Assembly: GCF_003544815.1 (NCBI RefSeq)
Contig: NZ_CP032100.1
Location: 682,001 to 746,000, forward strand
From: Arcobacter suis CECT 7833
GTDB lineage: Bacteria > Campylobacterota > Campylobacteria > Campylobacterales > Arcobacteraceae
DNA length: 64,000 nt
Reading direction: 5' to 3'
Part shown: positions 23,298 to 31,651 of the stretch, one piece after another
How the letters are laid out: each line of letters starts with the position of its first letter
Position numbering within the stretch: the stretch's first letter is position 1
Position numbers and translations under genes: made by a program
The notes under the pieces: generated by a model
What the model saw: the letters and a program-made list of their open reading frames with translations, nothing else
Databases searched by the model: none
Told to the model about the DNA's origin: nothing

Positions 23298-25715
23298 ATG
23301 GAATTAGAAAATTATGATGAATTCCCACAAACTATACCTTTAATAATAGAAGATGATATATTTTTATATCCTTTTATGATTGCTCCTTTGTTTTTAAGCA
23401 ATGAAGAAAATATTAAAGCAGTTGAATATGCAATAGAACATAACAAACTTGTAATTGTTACTGTTTCAAAACATGGGAAAGAAGGAAAAAGAGAAGTAGA
23501 TTCTTTTTATAATGTTGGAGTTGTTGGAAATATTATGAGAAAAGTATCTTTGCCTGATGGTAAGATAAAAGTTCTTTTTCAAGGTTTAGTAAAAGGTCAT
23601 ATCTCAGAATTTACAAAAGAAGATTCATTATTTGCAAAAGTTGATATTTTAAAAAGTGAAGAATCAAATGAAGAGAGTATTAAATCAGTTATTGAAGTAT
23701 TGATTGAAAATGTAAAAAAACTATCAAGATTAAATATCAAATTTCCAGCTGATTTAGTAAAAACAATAGAAGAAAACGATGATGCAACAAGAATTGCAGA
23801 TTTAATTTCATCTGTTTTAAAAGTAAAAAAAGATGAAGCTTATAAATTATTTGCTCAAACAAATATTGAACAAAGATTATTTGATATTATTGAAGTTATA
23901 AAAAAAGAGATTGAATCTTTTAAAATTCAAAAAGAGATTACTCAAAAAGTAAACTCTAAAATTGAAAAAACTCATAAAGATTATTTCCTAAAAGAACAAA
24001 TTAAAGCTATTCAAAAAGAACTTGGAAGTGATACTCAAAAAGATGAAGAAGTTAAATCTTATAAAAAAAGATTAAAAGCAAAAAAAGACTTTATGCCAAA
24101 AGAAGGTTATAAAGAAACTAAAAAACAAATAGAGAAATTAGGTCGAATGAATCCTGATTCTCCTGATGCTTCACTTTTACAAACTTATGTAGAACAAGTT
24201 TTAGATATTCCTTTTGGTGAATATGCAGATGAAAAAATATCTGTAAAAAATGTTGAAGAACAATTAAACAAAGACCATTATTCTTTAACTAAACCAAAAG
24301 AGAGAATTTCTGAATATTTTGCTGTTAAACAACTGCTTGAACAAAGAAATATTGAAGATTTAAAATCAAAAGGTACAGTTTTATGTTTTGTAGGACCTCC
24401 CGGTGTTGGTAAAACTTCACTTGCAAATTCTATTGCAAAAGCATTACAAAGACCACTAATCAGAGTTGCGCTTGGTGGAATGGAAGATGTAAATGAACTA
24501 AGAGGTCATAGAAGAACTTATGTTGGTGCAATGCCAGGACGTCTTGTAAAAGGTCTTATTGACGCAAAAAAAATGAATCCAGTAATGGTTTTAGATGAGA
24601 TTGATAAACTAGGAGCTAATCACAGAGGTGATCCAACTGCTGTTATGTTAGAGATTTTAGACCCAGAACAAAATCATGAATTTAGAGATTTATATTTAAA
24701 TTTCCCAATAGATTTATCTCAAGTTATTTTTGTATCAACTGCAAATGATGTTAGAAAAATTCCAGCACCATTAAGAGATAGAATGGAGTTTATTGAAATT
24801 TCTTCTTATACTCCAAATGAAAAATATCATATTGCAAAAGATTATTTAATTCCTCAAGAATTGGCTAAACATGGACTTAAAAAATCTGAGATTAATTTAA
24901 ATAAAGCGACGATTGAACTAATAATTGAAAAATATACAAGAGAAGCTGGAGTAAGAAATTTACGAAGAGTATTCTCAAAACTATTTAGAAAAGTTGTAAA
25001 ACAGATTTTAAATGATGAAACATTAGAAAAAGTAACTATTGGAACAAAAGATTTAAAAGCATATTTAGATAATCCAATTTTTGAAATTGACCCAGCTGAT
25101 AAGAAAAATTCAATTGGAATTGCAAATGGACTTGCTTGGACTTCTGTTGGTGGAGATGTACTTAAATCTGAAGCTATTAAGTTAAAAGGAAAAGGTAGTT
25201 TATCTGTAACTGGAAACTTAGGTGAAGTGATGAAAGAGTCTTCAAGAATTTCATATTCAGTTGTAAAAGTTCTTATTGATAATGGAACTTTAAAAATTGA
25301 TGATAAAATCATTCCAAAAACTCCACAAGAAGAGACAGATAAAGTAAAAGTTGATCCTAGTGAAGTTTATAAAAGATTTGATATTCACTTACATATTCCA
25401 GAAGGTGCAACTCCAAAAGATGGACCAAGTGCTGGAATTACAATGGCTTTAACAATGGCTTCTGTTTTATCTGAACGACCTATTAAATCTGATATTGCAA
25501 TGACAGGTGAACTTACACTTTCAGGAAAAGTTTTACCTATTGGTGGACTAAAAGAGAAATTAATCGCAGCATATAAAGCAAAAATGAAAAAAGCTTTAAT
25601 TCCTAGAAAAAATTTCGAGAGAGATTTAGATGAAATTCCTCAAGAAGTAAAAGATGCAATGGAAATAAAAGCTGTTGATGTAATAGAAGATGTTTTAAAA
25701 GAAGCATTAGTTTAA
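23298..25715 (+). CDS. lon: ATP-dependent protease Lon
   Basis: Cytoplasmic AAA+ serine protease that degrades misfolded and regulatory proteins. The 805-residue protein has the N-terminal LON substrate domain (about 10-200), coiled-coil region, Walker A GPPGVGKT at 366-373, Walker B VLDEIDK, and the protease domain with catalytic S711 (DGPSAG) and K754 (LKEKL). The order and S-K spacing (43) match LonA. Ribosome binding site AGGAG. Confidence 0.97.
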   Translation: MELENYDEFPQTIPLIIEDDIFLYPFMIAPLFLSNEENIKAVEYAIEHNKLVIVTVSKHGKEGKREVDSFYNVGVVGNIMRKVSLPDGKIKVLFQGLVKGHISEFTKEDSLFAKVDILKSEESNEESIKSVIEVLIENVKKLSRLNIKFPADLVKTIEENDDATRIADLISSVLKVKKDEAYKLFAQTNIEQRLFDIIEVIKKEIESFKIQKEITQKVNSKIEKTHKDYFLKEQIKAIQKELGSDTQKDEEVKSYKKRLKAKKDFMPKEGYKETKKQIEKLGRMNPDSPDASLLQTYVEQVLDIPFGEYADEKISVKNVEEQLNKDHYSLTKPKERISEYFAVKQLLEQRNIEDLKSKGTVLCFVGPPGVGKTSLANSIAKALQRPLIRVALGGMEDVNELRGHRRTYVGAMPGRLVKGLIDAKKMNPVMVLDEIDKLGANHRGDPTAVMLEILDPEQNHEFRDLYLNFPIDLSQVIFVSTANDVRKIPAPLRDRMEFIEISSYTPNEKYHIAKDYLIPQELAKHGLKKSEINLNKATIELIIEKYTREAGVRNLRRVFSKLFRKVVKQILNDETLEKVTIGTKDLKAYLDNPIFEIDPADKKNSIGIANGLAWTSVGGDVLKSEAIKLKGKGSLSVTGNLGEVMKESSRISYSVVKVLIDNGTLKIDDKIIPKTPQEETDKVKVDPSEVYKRFDIHLHIPEGATPKDGPSAGITMALTMASVLSERPIKSDIAMTGELTLSGKVLPIGGLKEKLIAAYKAKMKKALIPRKNFERDLDEIPQEVKDAMEIKAVDVIEDVLKEALV

Positions 25716-25727
25716 CTACCCAAAATG

Positions 25728-25750
25728 GAAGCTAGAAATTTTCTAGCTTC
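25728..25750 (+). terminator. Hairpin after lon
   Basis: Perfect 10-base stem GAAGCTAGAA / TTCTAGCTTC with a 3-base loop, 12 bases after the lon stop. It lacks a T run, so termination would be weak; it may instead stabilise the transcript end. Confidence 0.5.
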
Positions 25751-25782
25751 ATCTCAATGATTACTTCTAAAGGTTCAAAATC

Positions 25783-26322
25783 ATGTTAAAAAGCTTTAGT
25801 AAAAAAGATTTTACAGCCACAAATATTCTGATAATCATCACAATTTTAATGTATGTTATTCAAATAAATATTCCCAAAGGTGGTTTATTATTTGGATTAA
25901 ATCTATATTTTCTAGTATATGATTTTTGGTGGCAACCACTAAGTTCAATGTTTGCTCATGGTGGAATTGCCCATCTTGGAATGAATATGTTTGTTCTTTG
26001 GCAATTTGGAAATTTAATAGAGAGATTTAAAGGTGCAAAAGAGTTAGTAGCTTTATATTTAATAAGCGGATTATTAACTTCTCTTTTATCATTTGCTTAT
26101 ATTTTTTATTTAGACAATCAAGTAAATTTAGTTGGAGCATCAGGAGCAATTTGTGCCTTACTTGGATATGTGGCCTATTATGATAAAGCGCAAAGAAGCG
26201 GAATAATAACTTGGGTGTTATTAATCTCTGTTGCTCCACTTATAATTGGACTTCCAATAGCTTGGTATGCTCATTTTATTGGTTTAGCAGTTGGATTTTT
26301 ATATGCAATTATTAGAAGATAA
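25783..26322 (+). CDS. Rhomboid-family intramembrane serine protease
   Basis: A 179-residue inner-membrane protein with about six hydrophobic segments. The catalytic dyad is S120 in GASGA and H164 in YAHFIGL; the HGGIAHLGMNM segment carries the conserved H64 and N68. All required residues are present, so it is probably active. Substrates unknown. It is tail-to-tail with a tiny zinc-ribbon gene whose stop codon directly abuts its own. Confidence 0.9.
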   Translation: MLKSFSKKDFTATNILIIITILMYVIQINIPKGGLLFGLNLYFLVYDFWWQPLSSMFAHGGIAHLGMNMFVLWQFGNLIERFKGAKELVALYLISGLLTSLLSFAYIFYLDNQVNLVGASGAICALLGYVAYYDKAQRSGIITWVLLISVAPLIIGLPIAWYAHFIGLAVGFLYAIIRR

Positions 26323-26484
26323 TTAGTTATTTAGAAAATAAGTAACTAAACTCATAACAAATAAAACAATAACCATTCCAACAAATACATCTTTTAGAGT
26401 TACCGTTGGATTTAAAATCCCACAATATGGACATTGTCTTTTTTTTGCATCAATTTCATTTTTACAGTTTTTACAAGTTGCTAT
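26323..26484 (-). CDS. Small zinc-ribbon membrane protein with apparent ATA start
   Basis: A 53-residue frame with two CxxC pairs (ATCKNCKN and RQCPYCG), which form a zinc ribbon, followed by one membrane helix (about 32-50). The frame has no ATG, GTG or TTG before the first cysteine pair: an in-frame TAA is followed by ATC, ATA, GCA. AAAAGGA sits six bases before the ATA at 26484-26482, so translation most likely starts there, or else the gene has lost its ATG. Protein-like composition and ribosome binding site support a real gene. Function unknown. Confidence 0.6.
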   Translation of the reverse strand: MATCKNCKNEIDAKKRQCPYCGILNPTVTLKDVFVGMVIVLFVMSLVTYFLNN

Positions 26485-26555
26485 GATTTATCCTTTTGAA
26501 ATTTTTGAAATAGTAACATACTAATGTTAAGATAAATCAACAAAAAAGGATAAAA

Positions 26556-26750
26556 ATGCAAGAAATACATATTCAATGCCCATATTGTTTACAAGCTATT
26601 TCAATTCTTTTAGATTGTGGTGCTTATGGACACGAAACTGTAGTAGATGATTGTGAAGTGTGTTGTCGACCAATTGAAATCTCTTATATCGTTGAAAATG
26701 GTGAAATAAAAACTTATTCTTATAATAGTATTGAAGGAAATGAATTTTAA
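26556..26750 (+). CDS. CPxCG-motif cysteine-rich protein
   Basis: A 64-residue protein with two cysteine pairs, CPYC near the N-terminus and CEVCCRPIE in the middle, which are expected to bind zinc. It matches the small CPxCG-motif family of unknown function. It overlaps the next gene (tyrosine phosphatase) by one base (TAATGG arrangement), so the two are co-translated. Confidence 0.83.
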   Translation: MQEIHIQCPYCLQAISILLDCGAYGHETVVDDCEVCCRPIEISYIVENGEIKTYSYNSIEGNEF

Positions 26751-27205
26751 TGGAAGTAAAATCAATCTTATTTGTGTGTCTTGGAAATATTTGTCGTTCA
26801 CCACTTGCTGAGGGAATTGCAAAAAATTATATAAAAGAAAAAAATTTAAATTTAGTGATTGAAAGTGCAGGAACTGGACATTGGCATATTGGTGAAAAAC
26901 CTTGTGATAATTCGATAAAAGTTGCACTTTTAAATGGTGTTGATATTTCAAAGCAAAAAGCTCAACAAGTAAAAAAGTCTGACTTTAAAAACTTTGATTT
27001 GATAGTTGGTCTTGATGATAGCAATATTTCAAATTTAAAAAACTTAGGTTGTAAAAATCCTATAAAACTTGGTGATTTTGGTTTTAATGGAGAGTGTGTT
27101 CCTGACCCATATTTTTTTGATGGATTTGAAGGTTTTGATAAAGTTTTTGAGATGATTGATGTTTGTGTTAGAAATCTAATTGATGAAAAAGTAAAGAGCG
27201 CTTAG
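26750..27205 (+). CDS. Low-molecular-weight protein tyrosine phosphatase
   Basis: A 151-residue LMW-PTP with the P-loop CLGNICRS (nucleophile C10, R16) and the catalytic aspartate D119 in VPDPYF. Such enzymes remove phosphate from tyrosine, often on exopolysaccharide kinases; related arsenate reductases differ in their cysteine pattern. The start overlaps the preceding stop. No tyrosine kinase gene is nearby. Confidence 0.92.
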   Translation: MEVKSILFVCLGNICRSPLAEGIAKNYIKEKNLNLVIESAGTGHWHIGEKPCDNSIKVALLNGVDISKQKAQQVKKSDFKNFDLIVGLDDSNISNLKNLGCKNPIKLGDFGFNGECVPDPYFFDGFEGFDKVFEMIDVCVRNLIDEKVKSA

Positions 27206-27215
27206 GCTTCTTTAC

Positions 27216-28301
27216 TTATTTCACTTTTTTGTGAGCTAAAACCCATAATTCGACTTTTTCAGTCTCTCTTGAATCTGTTCTTTGTGTTCTTCTTGATGAA
27301 GCTCTTACTTCACGTCTTAAGTGTAAATCTTTTCTAAATCTATTGTTTTTTTGTAGTTCTTCAATTATTGGATGAATGCTTTGATTATCAACTTCTTGAG
27401 CAAGATTTGAGAATATTAAAACTAATTTTCCATCTTCTTTTAGATATTTTTTTGCTTCTTCAAAAAACCTTGGAAATAGGTCTTTTTCATAATACATAGC
27501 TTTATCAATTCCCTCTTCTAAATTATGTTTTGCCAATAACCAAGGAGGATTAAATACAATTACATCTACTTTTCTATCAAAATCTCCAAATAAATCACAA
27601 TGATTTAGAGTTATTTTCTTTTGAAAATCTAATCTTCTACCCTCTTTATAAACACCAATAATCGCATTCTTATTTGTATCTGTTGCATAAACATTTTCAA
27701 ACCCATTTTGAATTAATTGATATGTTAAAATACCACTTCCCACACCAATATCAATGGCATTATCTTTAGGTCCATCATATTTTTTTAACCACTTATCAAA
27801 CAGTTTTAAATGATCAAATCTTGTTGGGAAATATGTTCCATAATAAGGATGAATCGTTAAATTCAAAGTTTTAATCTCAATCCCTTTTTCATGCCATTGC
27901 CATGAACTATTCATTCCTTGAACTTCTGGAAAAGATATATAAAATTCTGTTACTTCTGGATAAAGTGATTCTAACCAACCAATATTCGGAGCTTTTTTAA
28001 CATCAAGTTTATTATCTTTTACTTTGATTAGTAATCTGTGTGAAGCTTTTCTAAAGGCTGAGCGATAATCTCTTTGTCCTTGAAAACTTTTGTCATTGAA
28101 TTTTTCTGAAAGATTCTTTTTTAGCTCAGCAAGAACTTGTAAACCATTACTGTAATATTCTTCAACAAAAACATATTTTCCTGCAATCATTTGCGCAACA
28201 ACTGATTGAGTATCCATTTTTCTATAAAATTTTATACCTTCGATTGGCGAAGTTATAATATTAGGTCTATCTGGTTTGATAGATTGTAAATTTGTAGCCA
28301 T
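27216..28301 (-). CDS. Class I SAM-dependent methyltransferase
   Basis: A 361-residue protein with a Rossmann methyltransferase domain: SAM-binding DIGVGSG (184-190) and NPPW (251-254), the latter typical of enzymes that methylate a planar amino group in rRNA, DNA or glutamine. The N-terminal 150 residues are a separate substrate domain I do not recognise, and the C-terminus is highly charged (REVRASSRRTQRTDSRE). A ribosomal RNA or protein methyltransferase is likely but the target is unknown. Confidence 0.78.
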   Translation of the reverse strand: MATNLQSIKPDRPNIITSPIEGIKFYRKMDTQSVVAQMIAGKYVFVEEYYSNGLQVLAELKKNLSEKFNDKSFQGQRDYRSAFRKASHRLLIKVKDNKLDVKKAPNIGWLESLYPEVTEFYISFPEVQGMNSSWQWHEKGIEIKTLNLTIHPYYGTYFPTRFDHLKLFDKWLKKYDGPKDNAIDIGVGSGILTYQLIQNGFENVYATDTNKNAIIGVYKEGRRLDFQKKITLNHCDLFGDFDRKVDVIVFNPPWLLAKHNLEEGIDKAMYYEKDLFPRFFEEAKKYLKEDGKLVLIFSNLAQEVDNQSIHPIIEELQKNNRFRKDLHLRREVRASSRRTQRTDSRETEKVELWVLAHKKVK

Positions 28302-28593
28302 ATAATTATTCCCTTTATCTAGTGTGGCAGTTTATTGTATGCAGGCTTAGATTTGGGTTGGAAATTTAGAATATTGGTGATTTGCTTGGTATAGTTAGGG
28401 TTTTTTATTGTGTGGCGTTATAATAATTAAAAAATAAGTTAGTAAAATGCCAACACAAAAAAATATTTTAACTTTTTTTATAAATATTAAACCACAATTG
28501 TAAAAAATGGAATACAACTACTTAGATAAAAATAATGTAAAGAAATAGTTTACAATAAATTTCAAATTAAAAGTTATGTTTTATATGTCTAAA
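28302..28593. other. Intergenic region, no gene recognised
   Basis: Non-coding gap of 292 bases between the methyltransferase gene and the LRV-like gene. The first 110 bases are strikingly G/T-rich on the plus strand, with few C; the rest is ordinary AT-rich sequence. I see no convincing tRNA, hairpin or ORF. A small RNA cannot be excluded. Confidence 0.4.
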
Positions 28594-28932
28594 TTAAAAT
28601 AAATATTTTTTATGATTATCGATTTTTTCACAACTACCACAAACATTAATATAATCTTTTTCATCAACTAAACAAATTACACATGGGTTATTACTAATAA
28701 TATCCCTTTTAATTTTATTGTTTTGACAAAATTTATTAGCAATATAAGTTACATTCATAGAAGGGTCTTGGCATAATTGCTCTAAAATCTGTTTTGTTGA
28801 AGCTATGTTTTTTGCAACACTTCTTCTTACTGAAACATATACTGATTTTGCTAGCAGTGCTAATATACTTTCATCTTTTGTATTTTGAGCTAGAATTATT
28901 TGGTCTATTTCTATCATATTTGTATAATTCAT
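28594..28932 (-). CDS. Small repeat protein resembling LRV proteins, with cysteine cluster
   Basis: A 112-residue protein. Residues about 22-75 contain two helical repeats of the type LLAKSVYVSVRRSVAKN and LCQDPSMNVTYIANKF, close to the leucine-rich-repeat variant (LRV) pattern. The C-terminus has CVIC and CGSC pairs that could bind zinc or an Fe-S cluster; the known LRV protein of Azotobacter carries a 4Fe-4S cluster, though at its N-terminus. Function unknown. Flanked by long AT-rich gaps on both sides. Confidence 0.55.
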   Translation of the reverse strand: MNYTNMIEIDQIILAQNTKDESILALLAKSVYVSVRRSVAKNIASTKQILEQLCQDPSMNVTYIANKFCQNNKIKRDIISNNPCVICLVDEKDYINVCGSCEKIDNHKKYLF

Positions 28933-29163
28933 GCTGTATTTTTCCCTTTAATTTATTATTATAATAAGAATTATATTATTTTATAGCTTATCAGTAAATA
29001 AAATAATATAAGTAAATTGCATCATTAAAAAATTATTAAAAATTAATATATCTATAAATATACTATTTTATAACTCAATATGAAATTATTATATTTATAG
29101 ATGGTCAAAATTAATATTCTTGATAGAAAAATAAATATAAGATATATATTATCCTATTTTATG

Positions 29164-29218
29164 TTCTCTTTTGGTAAGCTTCTTGCATATATATAAACAA
29201 ATATTTATCAAAAGAGAA
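29164..29218 (+). promoter_or_regulatory. Long inverted repeat covering the selO ribosome binding site
   Basis: Arms TTCTCTTTTGGTAA (29164-29177) and TTATCAAAAGAGAA (29205-29218) pair at 13 of 14 positions plus a G-T pair in RNA, with a 27-base loop. The second arm contains the AAGAGAA ribosome binding site just before the selO ATG at 29224. If transcribed, the hairpin would block translation. Function inferred. Confidence 0.5.
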
Positions 29219-29223
29219 AAATT

Positions 29224-30675
29224 ATGAAATTAAACGAATTAAAACTTGAAGTTGATTATTTTGAGTTTGATGAAAAGTACTATCACAAAGTAAATCCTAC
29301 ACCTCTTAAAAATCCTAAACTTGTATCATTTAACCCACTTGCCTGTAACTTGATTAACCTTGATTATGAAGAGTGCCAAACTTTAGATTTTGTAGATTTT
29401 ATAAATGGTAGTAAGATTTTAGAAGGTTCAACTCCTTATGCTATGGCTTATGCTGGGCATCAATTTGGTTATTTTGTTCCACAGCTTGGTGATGGAAGAG
29501 CTATAAATTTGGGTGCGGTTAATAACTGGCATTTACAAACAAAAGGTTCAGGACTTACACGATATTCACGACAAGGTGATGGAAGAGCGGTTTTGCGTTC
29601 ATCTATACGAGAATATCTTATGAGTGAAGCGATGTTTGGTCTTGGAATTCCTACAACTAGGGCTTTGGGAATTATCGATTCTGATTCTTTTGCTCATAGG
29701 GATTGGGAACAAGAATCATGTTCGATAGTTTTACGAATGTCACCATCTTGGATTAGAGTTGGAACATTTGAATTTTTTGCACGAAGTAGGGATAAAGAGA
29801 CAATATCTCAACTAGCTGATTATGTGATAAAACAGTCATATCCACATTTGGAAAATCAAGAGAACAAATATGAAAAAATGTTTTATTCTTTAGTAGATAA
29901 AACAGCTGAACTAATAGCTTTATGGCAAGTTTATGGATTTCAACATGGAGTTATGAATACTGATAATTTCTCAGTTGCTGGTCTTACTATTGATTATGGT
30001 CCTTATGTTTTTATGGATTATTTTGAAAAAAATGCTATTTGTAATCACACAGACGCAGAGGGAAGATACTCTTATAATAACCAACCTTATGTTGCTAGAT
30101 GGAATTTGTTTGCATTAATAAATGCTTTAAAATTGATTTGTGATGAGAGTAAAATAGAGTCTTACATGAAAGCATTTTTACCACAACATGAAAAAGTATA
30201 TTTAGATTTAATGAACAAAAGATTAGGTTTAGATGCTTTAAAAAGTGGGAACTCAAATCTTCATTTGATTTTAGAGTTACTTGGAAGTTTAGAAAATGCA
30301 AAAATGGATTACAATGTTTTCTTTTATAGACTTACCCATCTCAAATCTTTTGAAGATTTAAGTTCTATCCTTGATATTGCAGTTTTTCAAGAGCCACTCA
30401 AAATATGGTTTGAATCTTATAAAAAAGTATGCTTTGAGCAAAAAACAACTTTTGAATCAAGATTTGAAGTTATGAAAAAAGTGAATCCAAAATATATTTT
30501 AAAAAACTATATTCTTCAAGAAGCTATTGAAAAAGCCCATGAGGGAGATTATACTTTGGTAAATGATTTATTAGAAATTGCTCAAAATCCCTATGATGAG
30601 CATCCTGCTTTTGAAAGATATGCTTTACCAACACCTATGAAACATGCAAATATAAAACTATCTTGTTCTTCTTAA
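29224..30675 (+). CDS. selO: Protein adenylyltransferase SelO (YdiU/UPF0061)
   Basis: SelO is a kinase-fold enzyme that transfers AMP from ATP to proteins and is linked with redox stress. The 483-residue protein shows the family pattern PYAMAYAGHQFGYFVPQLGDGRAINLG, the QTKGSGLTRYSRQGDGRAVLRSSIREYLMSEAM region (split here for length), the HGVMNTDN loop and DYGPY metal motif. Length is standard. No C-terminal selenocysteine is present, as usual in bacteria. A hairpin follows the stop. Confidence 0.94.
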   Translation: MKLNELKLEVDYFEFDEKYYHKVNPTPLKNPKLVSFNPLACNLINLDYEECQTLDFVDFINGSKILEGSTPYAMAYAGHQFGYFVPQLGDGRAINLGAVNNWHLQTKGSGLTRYSRQGDGRAVLRSSIREYLMSEAMFGLGIPTTRALGIIDSDSFAHRDWEQESCSIVLRMSPSWIRVGTFEFFARSRDKETISQLADYVIKQSYPHLENQENKYEKMFYSLVDKTAELIALWQVYGFQHGVMNTDNFSVAGLTIDYGPYVFMDYFEKNAICNHTDAEGRYSYNNQPYVARWNLFALINALKLICDESKIESYMKAFLPQHEKVYLDLMNKRLGLDALKSGNSNLHLILELLGSLENAKMDYNVFFYRLTHLKSFEDLSSILDIAVFQEPLKIWFESYKKVCFEQKTTFESRFEVMKKVNPKYILKNYILQEAIEKAHEGDYTLVNDLLEIAQNPYDEHPAFERYALPTPMKHANIKLSCSS

Positions 30676-30706
30676 ATTAATAGCTCAAAAGAGCTATTAA
30701 TTATTT
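30675..30706 (+). terminator. Terminator-like hairpin after selO
   Basis: Perfect 12-base stem AATTAATAGCTC / GAGCTATTAATT with an AAAA loop and a weak T-rich tail. It directly follows the selO stop and isolates selO from the tetR operon. Confidence 0.7.
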
Positions 30707-30717
30707 TAAATATTTAT

Positions 30718-30730
30718 TGACCATTGGTCA
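30718..30730. promoter_or_regulatory. TetR-type operator, distal site
   Basis: Palindrome TGACCATTGGTCA, the classic TGACC-N3-GGTCA form of TetR/AcrR-family sites. It shares its half-sites with a second copy 57 bases downstream. Confidence 0.75.
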
Positions 30731-30774
30731 GAAATTCAAAATAAATTAAGTTTCTCTTAGTATACTTTCAAACT

Positions 30775-30787
30775 TGACCGACGGTCA
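30775..30787. promoter_or_regulatory. TetR-type operator, proximal site
   Basis: Palindrome TGACCGACGGTCA, 33 bases before the tetR ATG, followed by a partial extra half-site (GTCAA). With the distal copy it likely mediates autoregulation of the efflux operon. Confidence 0.78.
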
Positions 30788-30820
30788 GTCAATAAAAAAT
30801 AATATTTTTTAAGGATAATC

Positions 30821-31417
30821 ATGGCACCAAGAGTTGATAAAGAACAAAGAAGAAAAGAGATTGCAATGGCATGTGTTGATTTAATATATGATATTGGAAT
30901 AAAAAATTTAACAGTTGCACAAGTTGCACAAGTTGCTGGTATTGGCAAAGGAACTATTTACGAATATTTTGAAAATAAAGATGATATTGTTTTTGAAATA
31001 ATGAATATTCACGTAGAAGAAAATCACAAACAATTTTTAGAAACAATCAAAACAATCAAAACTACTAAAGAGAAGATATTTTTATGTTTCAAGTTTGTAT
31101 TAGATGATAGTGAGGAAAACTTAAGACATTTTAATGGATATAAAGAATATGTATCTATTGTTTTATCAGATGAAAATGATGTAATGTGTGAATTTAATGG
31201 AAGTTGTAAAGTATTTTTTGATTTACAATTACGAAAAATTATTCAAGAGGGAATTGATAATAATGAATTAATTCCAGAAGCTATGAACTTAGCTGAGGGA
31301 TTATTAGTTTTTGAAAAAGGATTAGCACTTTTAAAAATGAGTCAGAAAAATTTTGATGCAAAATATGTAGGTGAATCCTTTTTAAATAATCTATGGGAGT
31401 TAATAAAAGTAAAATGA
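30821..31417 (+). CDS. TetR/AcrR family repressor of the RND efflux operon
   Basis: A 198-residue regulator with the TetR N-terminal helix-turn-helix (LTVAQVAQVAGIGKGTIYEYF, residues about 30-50, then ENKDDIVFEIM) and a helical ligand-binding C-terminal domain. It is first in a six-gene operon encoding an RND pump, and two TGACC-N3-GGTCA palindromes precede it, so it most likely represses its own operon until a pump substrate binds. Confidence 0.92.
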   Translation: MAPRVDKEQRRKEIAMACVDLIYDIGIKNLTVAQVAQVAGIGKGTIYEYFENKDDIVFEIMNIHVEENHKQFLETIKTIKTTKEKIFLCFKFVLDDSEENLRHFNGYKEYVSIVLSDENDVMCEFNGSCKVFFDLQLRKIIQEGIDNNELIPEAMNLAEGLLVFEKGLALLKMSQKNFDAKYVGESFLNNLWELIKVK

Positions 31418-31641
31418 TAAGTAGAAGATATGAAAGAATAGTTTTCGCCTTTTTTATGGCGTTGTTTATGAGTTTTATTATGAGCTTCATAATTACATTT
31501 ATAAATTTAGGTTTTGTTGATAGTTTTATCTCTAGTTGGTTAAGAGCATGGGGAATCGCATTTGCGTGTGCATTTCCAATAATAGTTGTTGTTGCACCAA
31601 TAGTTCATAAAATTGTTCACAAATTAATGGCAAAAATATAA
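31414..31641 (+). CDS. DUF2798 family small membrane protein
   Basis: A 75-residue protein with two membrane helices and the DUF2798 layout: RRYERIVFAFFMALFMSFIMS, a W-L-R-A-W linker, then FACAFPIIVVVAPIVHKIV. The chosen ATG overlaps the tetR stop (ATGA), suggesting coupled translation; an in-frame ATG 21 bases upstream is possible. Function unknown, but such genes recur beside efflux pumps. Confidence 0.8.
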   Translation: MISRRYERIVFAFFMALFMSFIMSFIITFINLGFVDSFISSWLRAWGIAFACAFPIIVVVAPIVHKIVHKLMAKI

Positions 31642-31651
31642 GGAAAAAAAA

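Noticed and set aside
24854-25312. A 152-codon minus-strand frame within lon
   Set aside because: Entirely antisense to the well-supported Lon protease domain; composition (Phe, Ser, Ile-rich) is that of a shadow.
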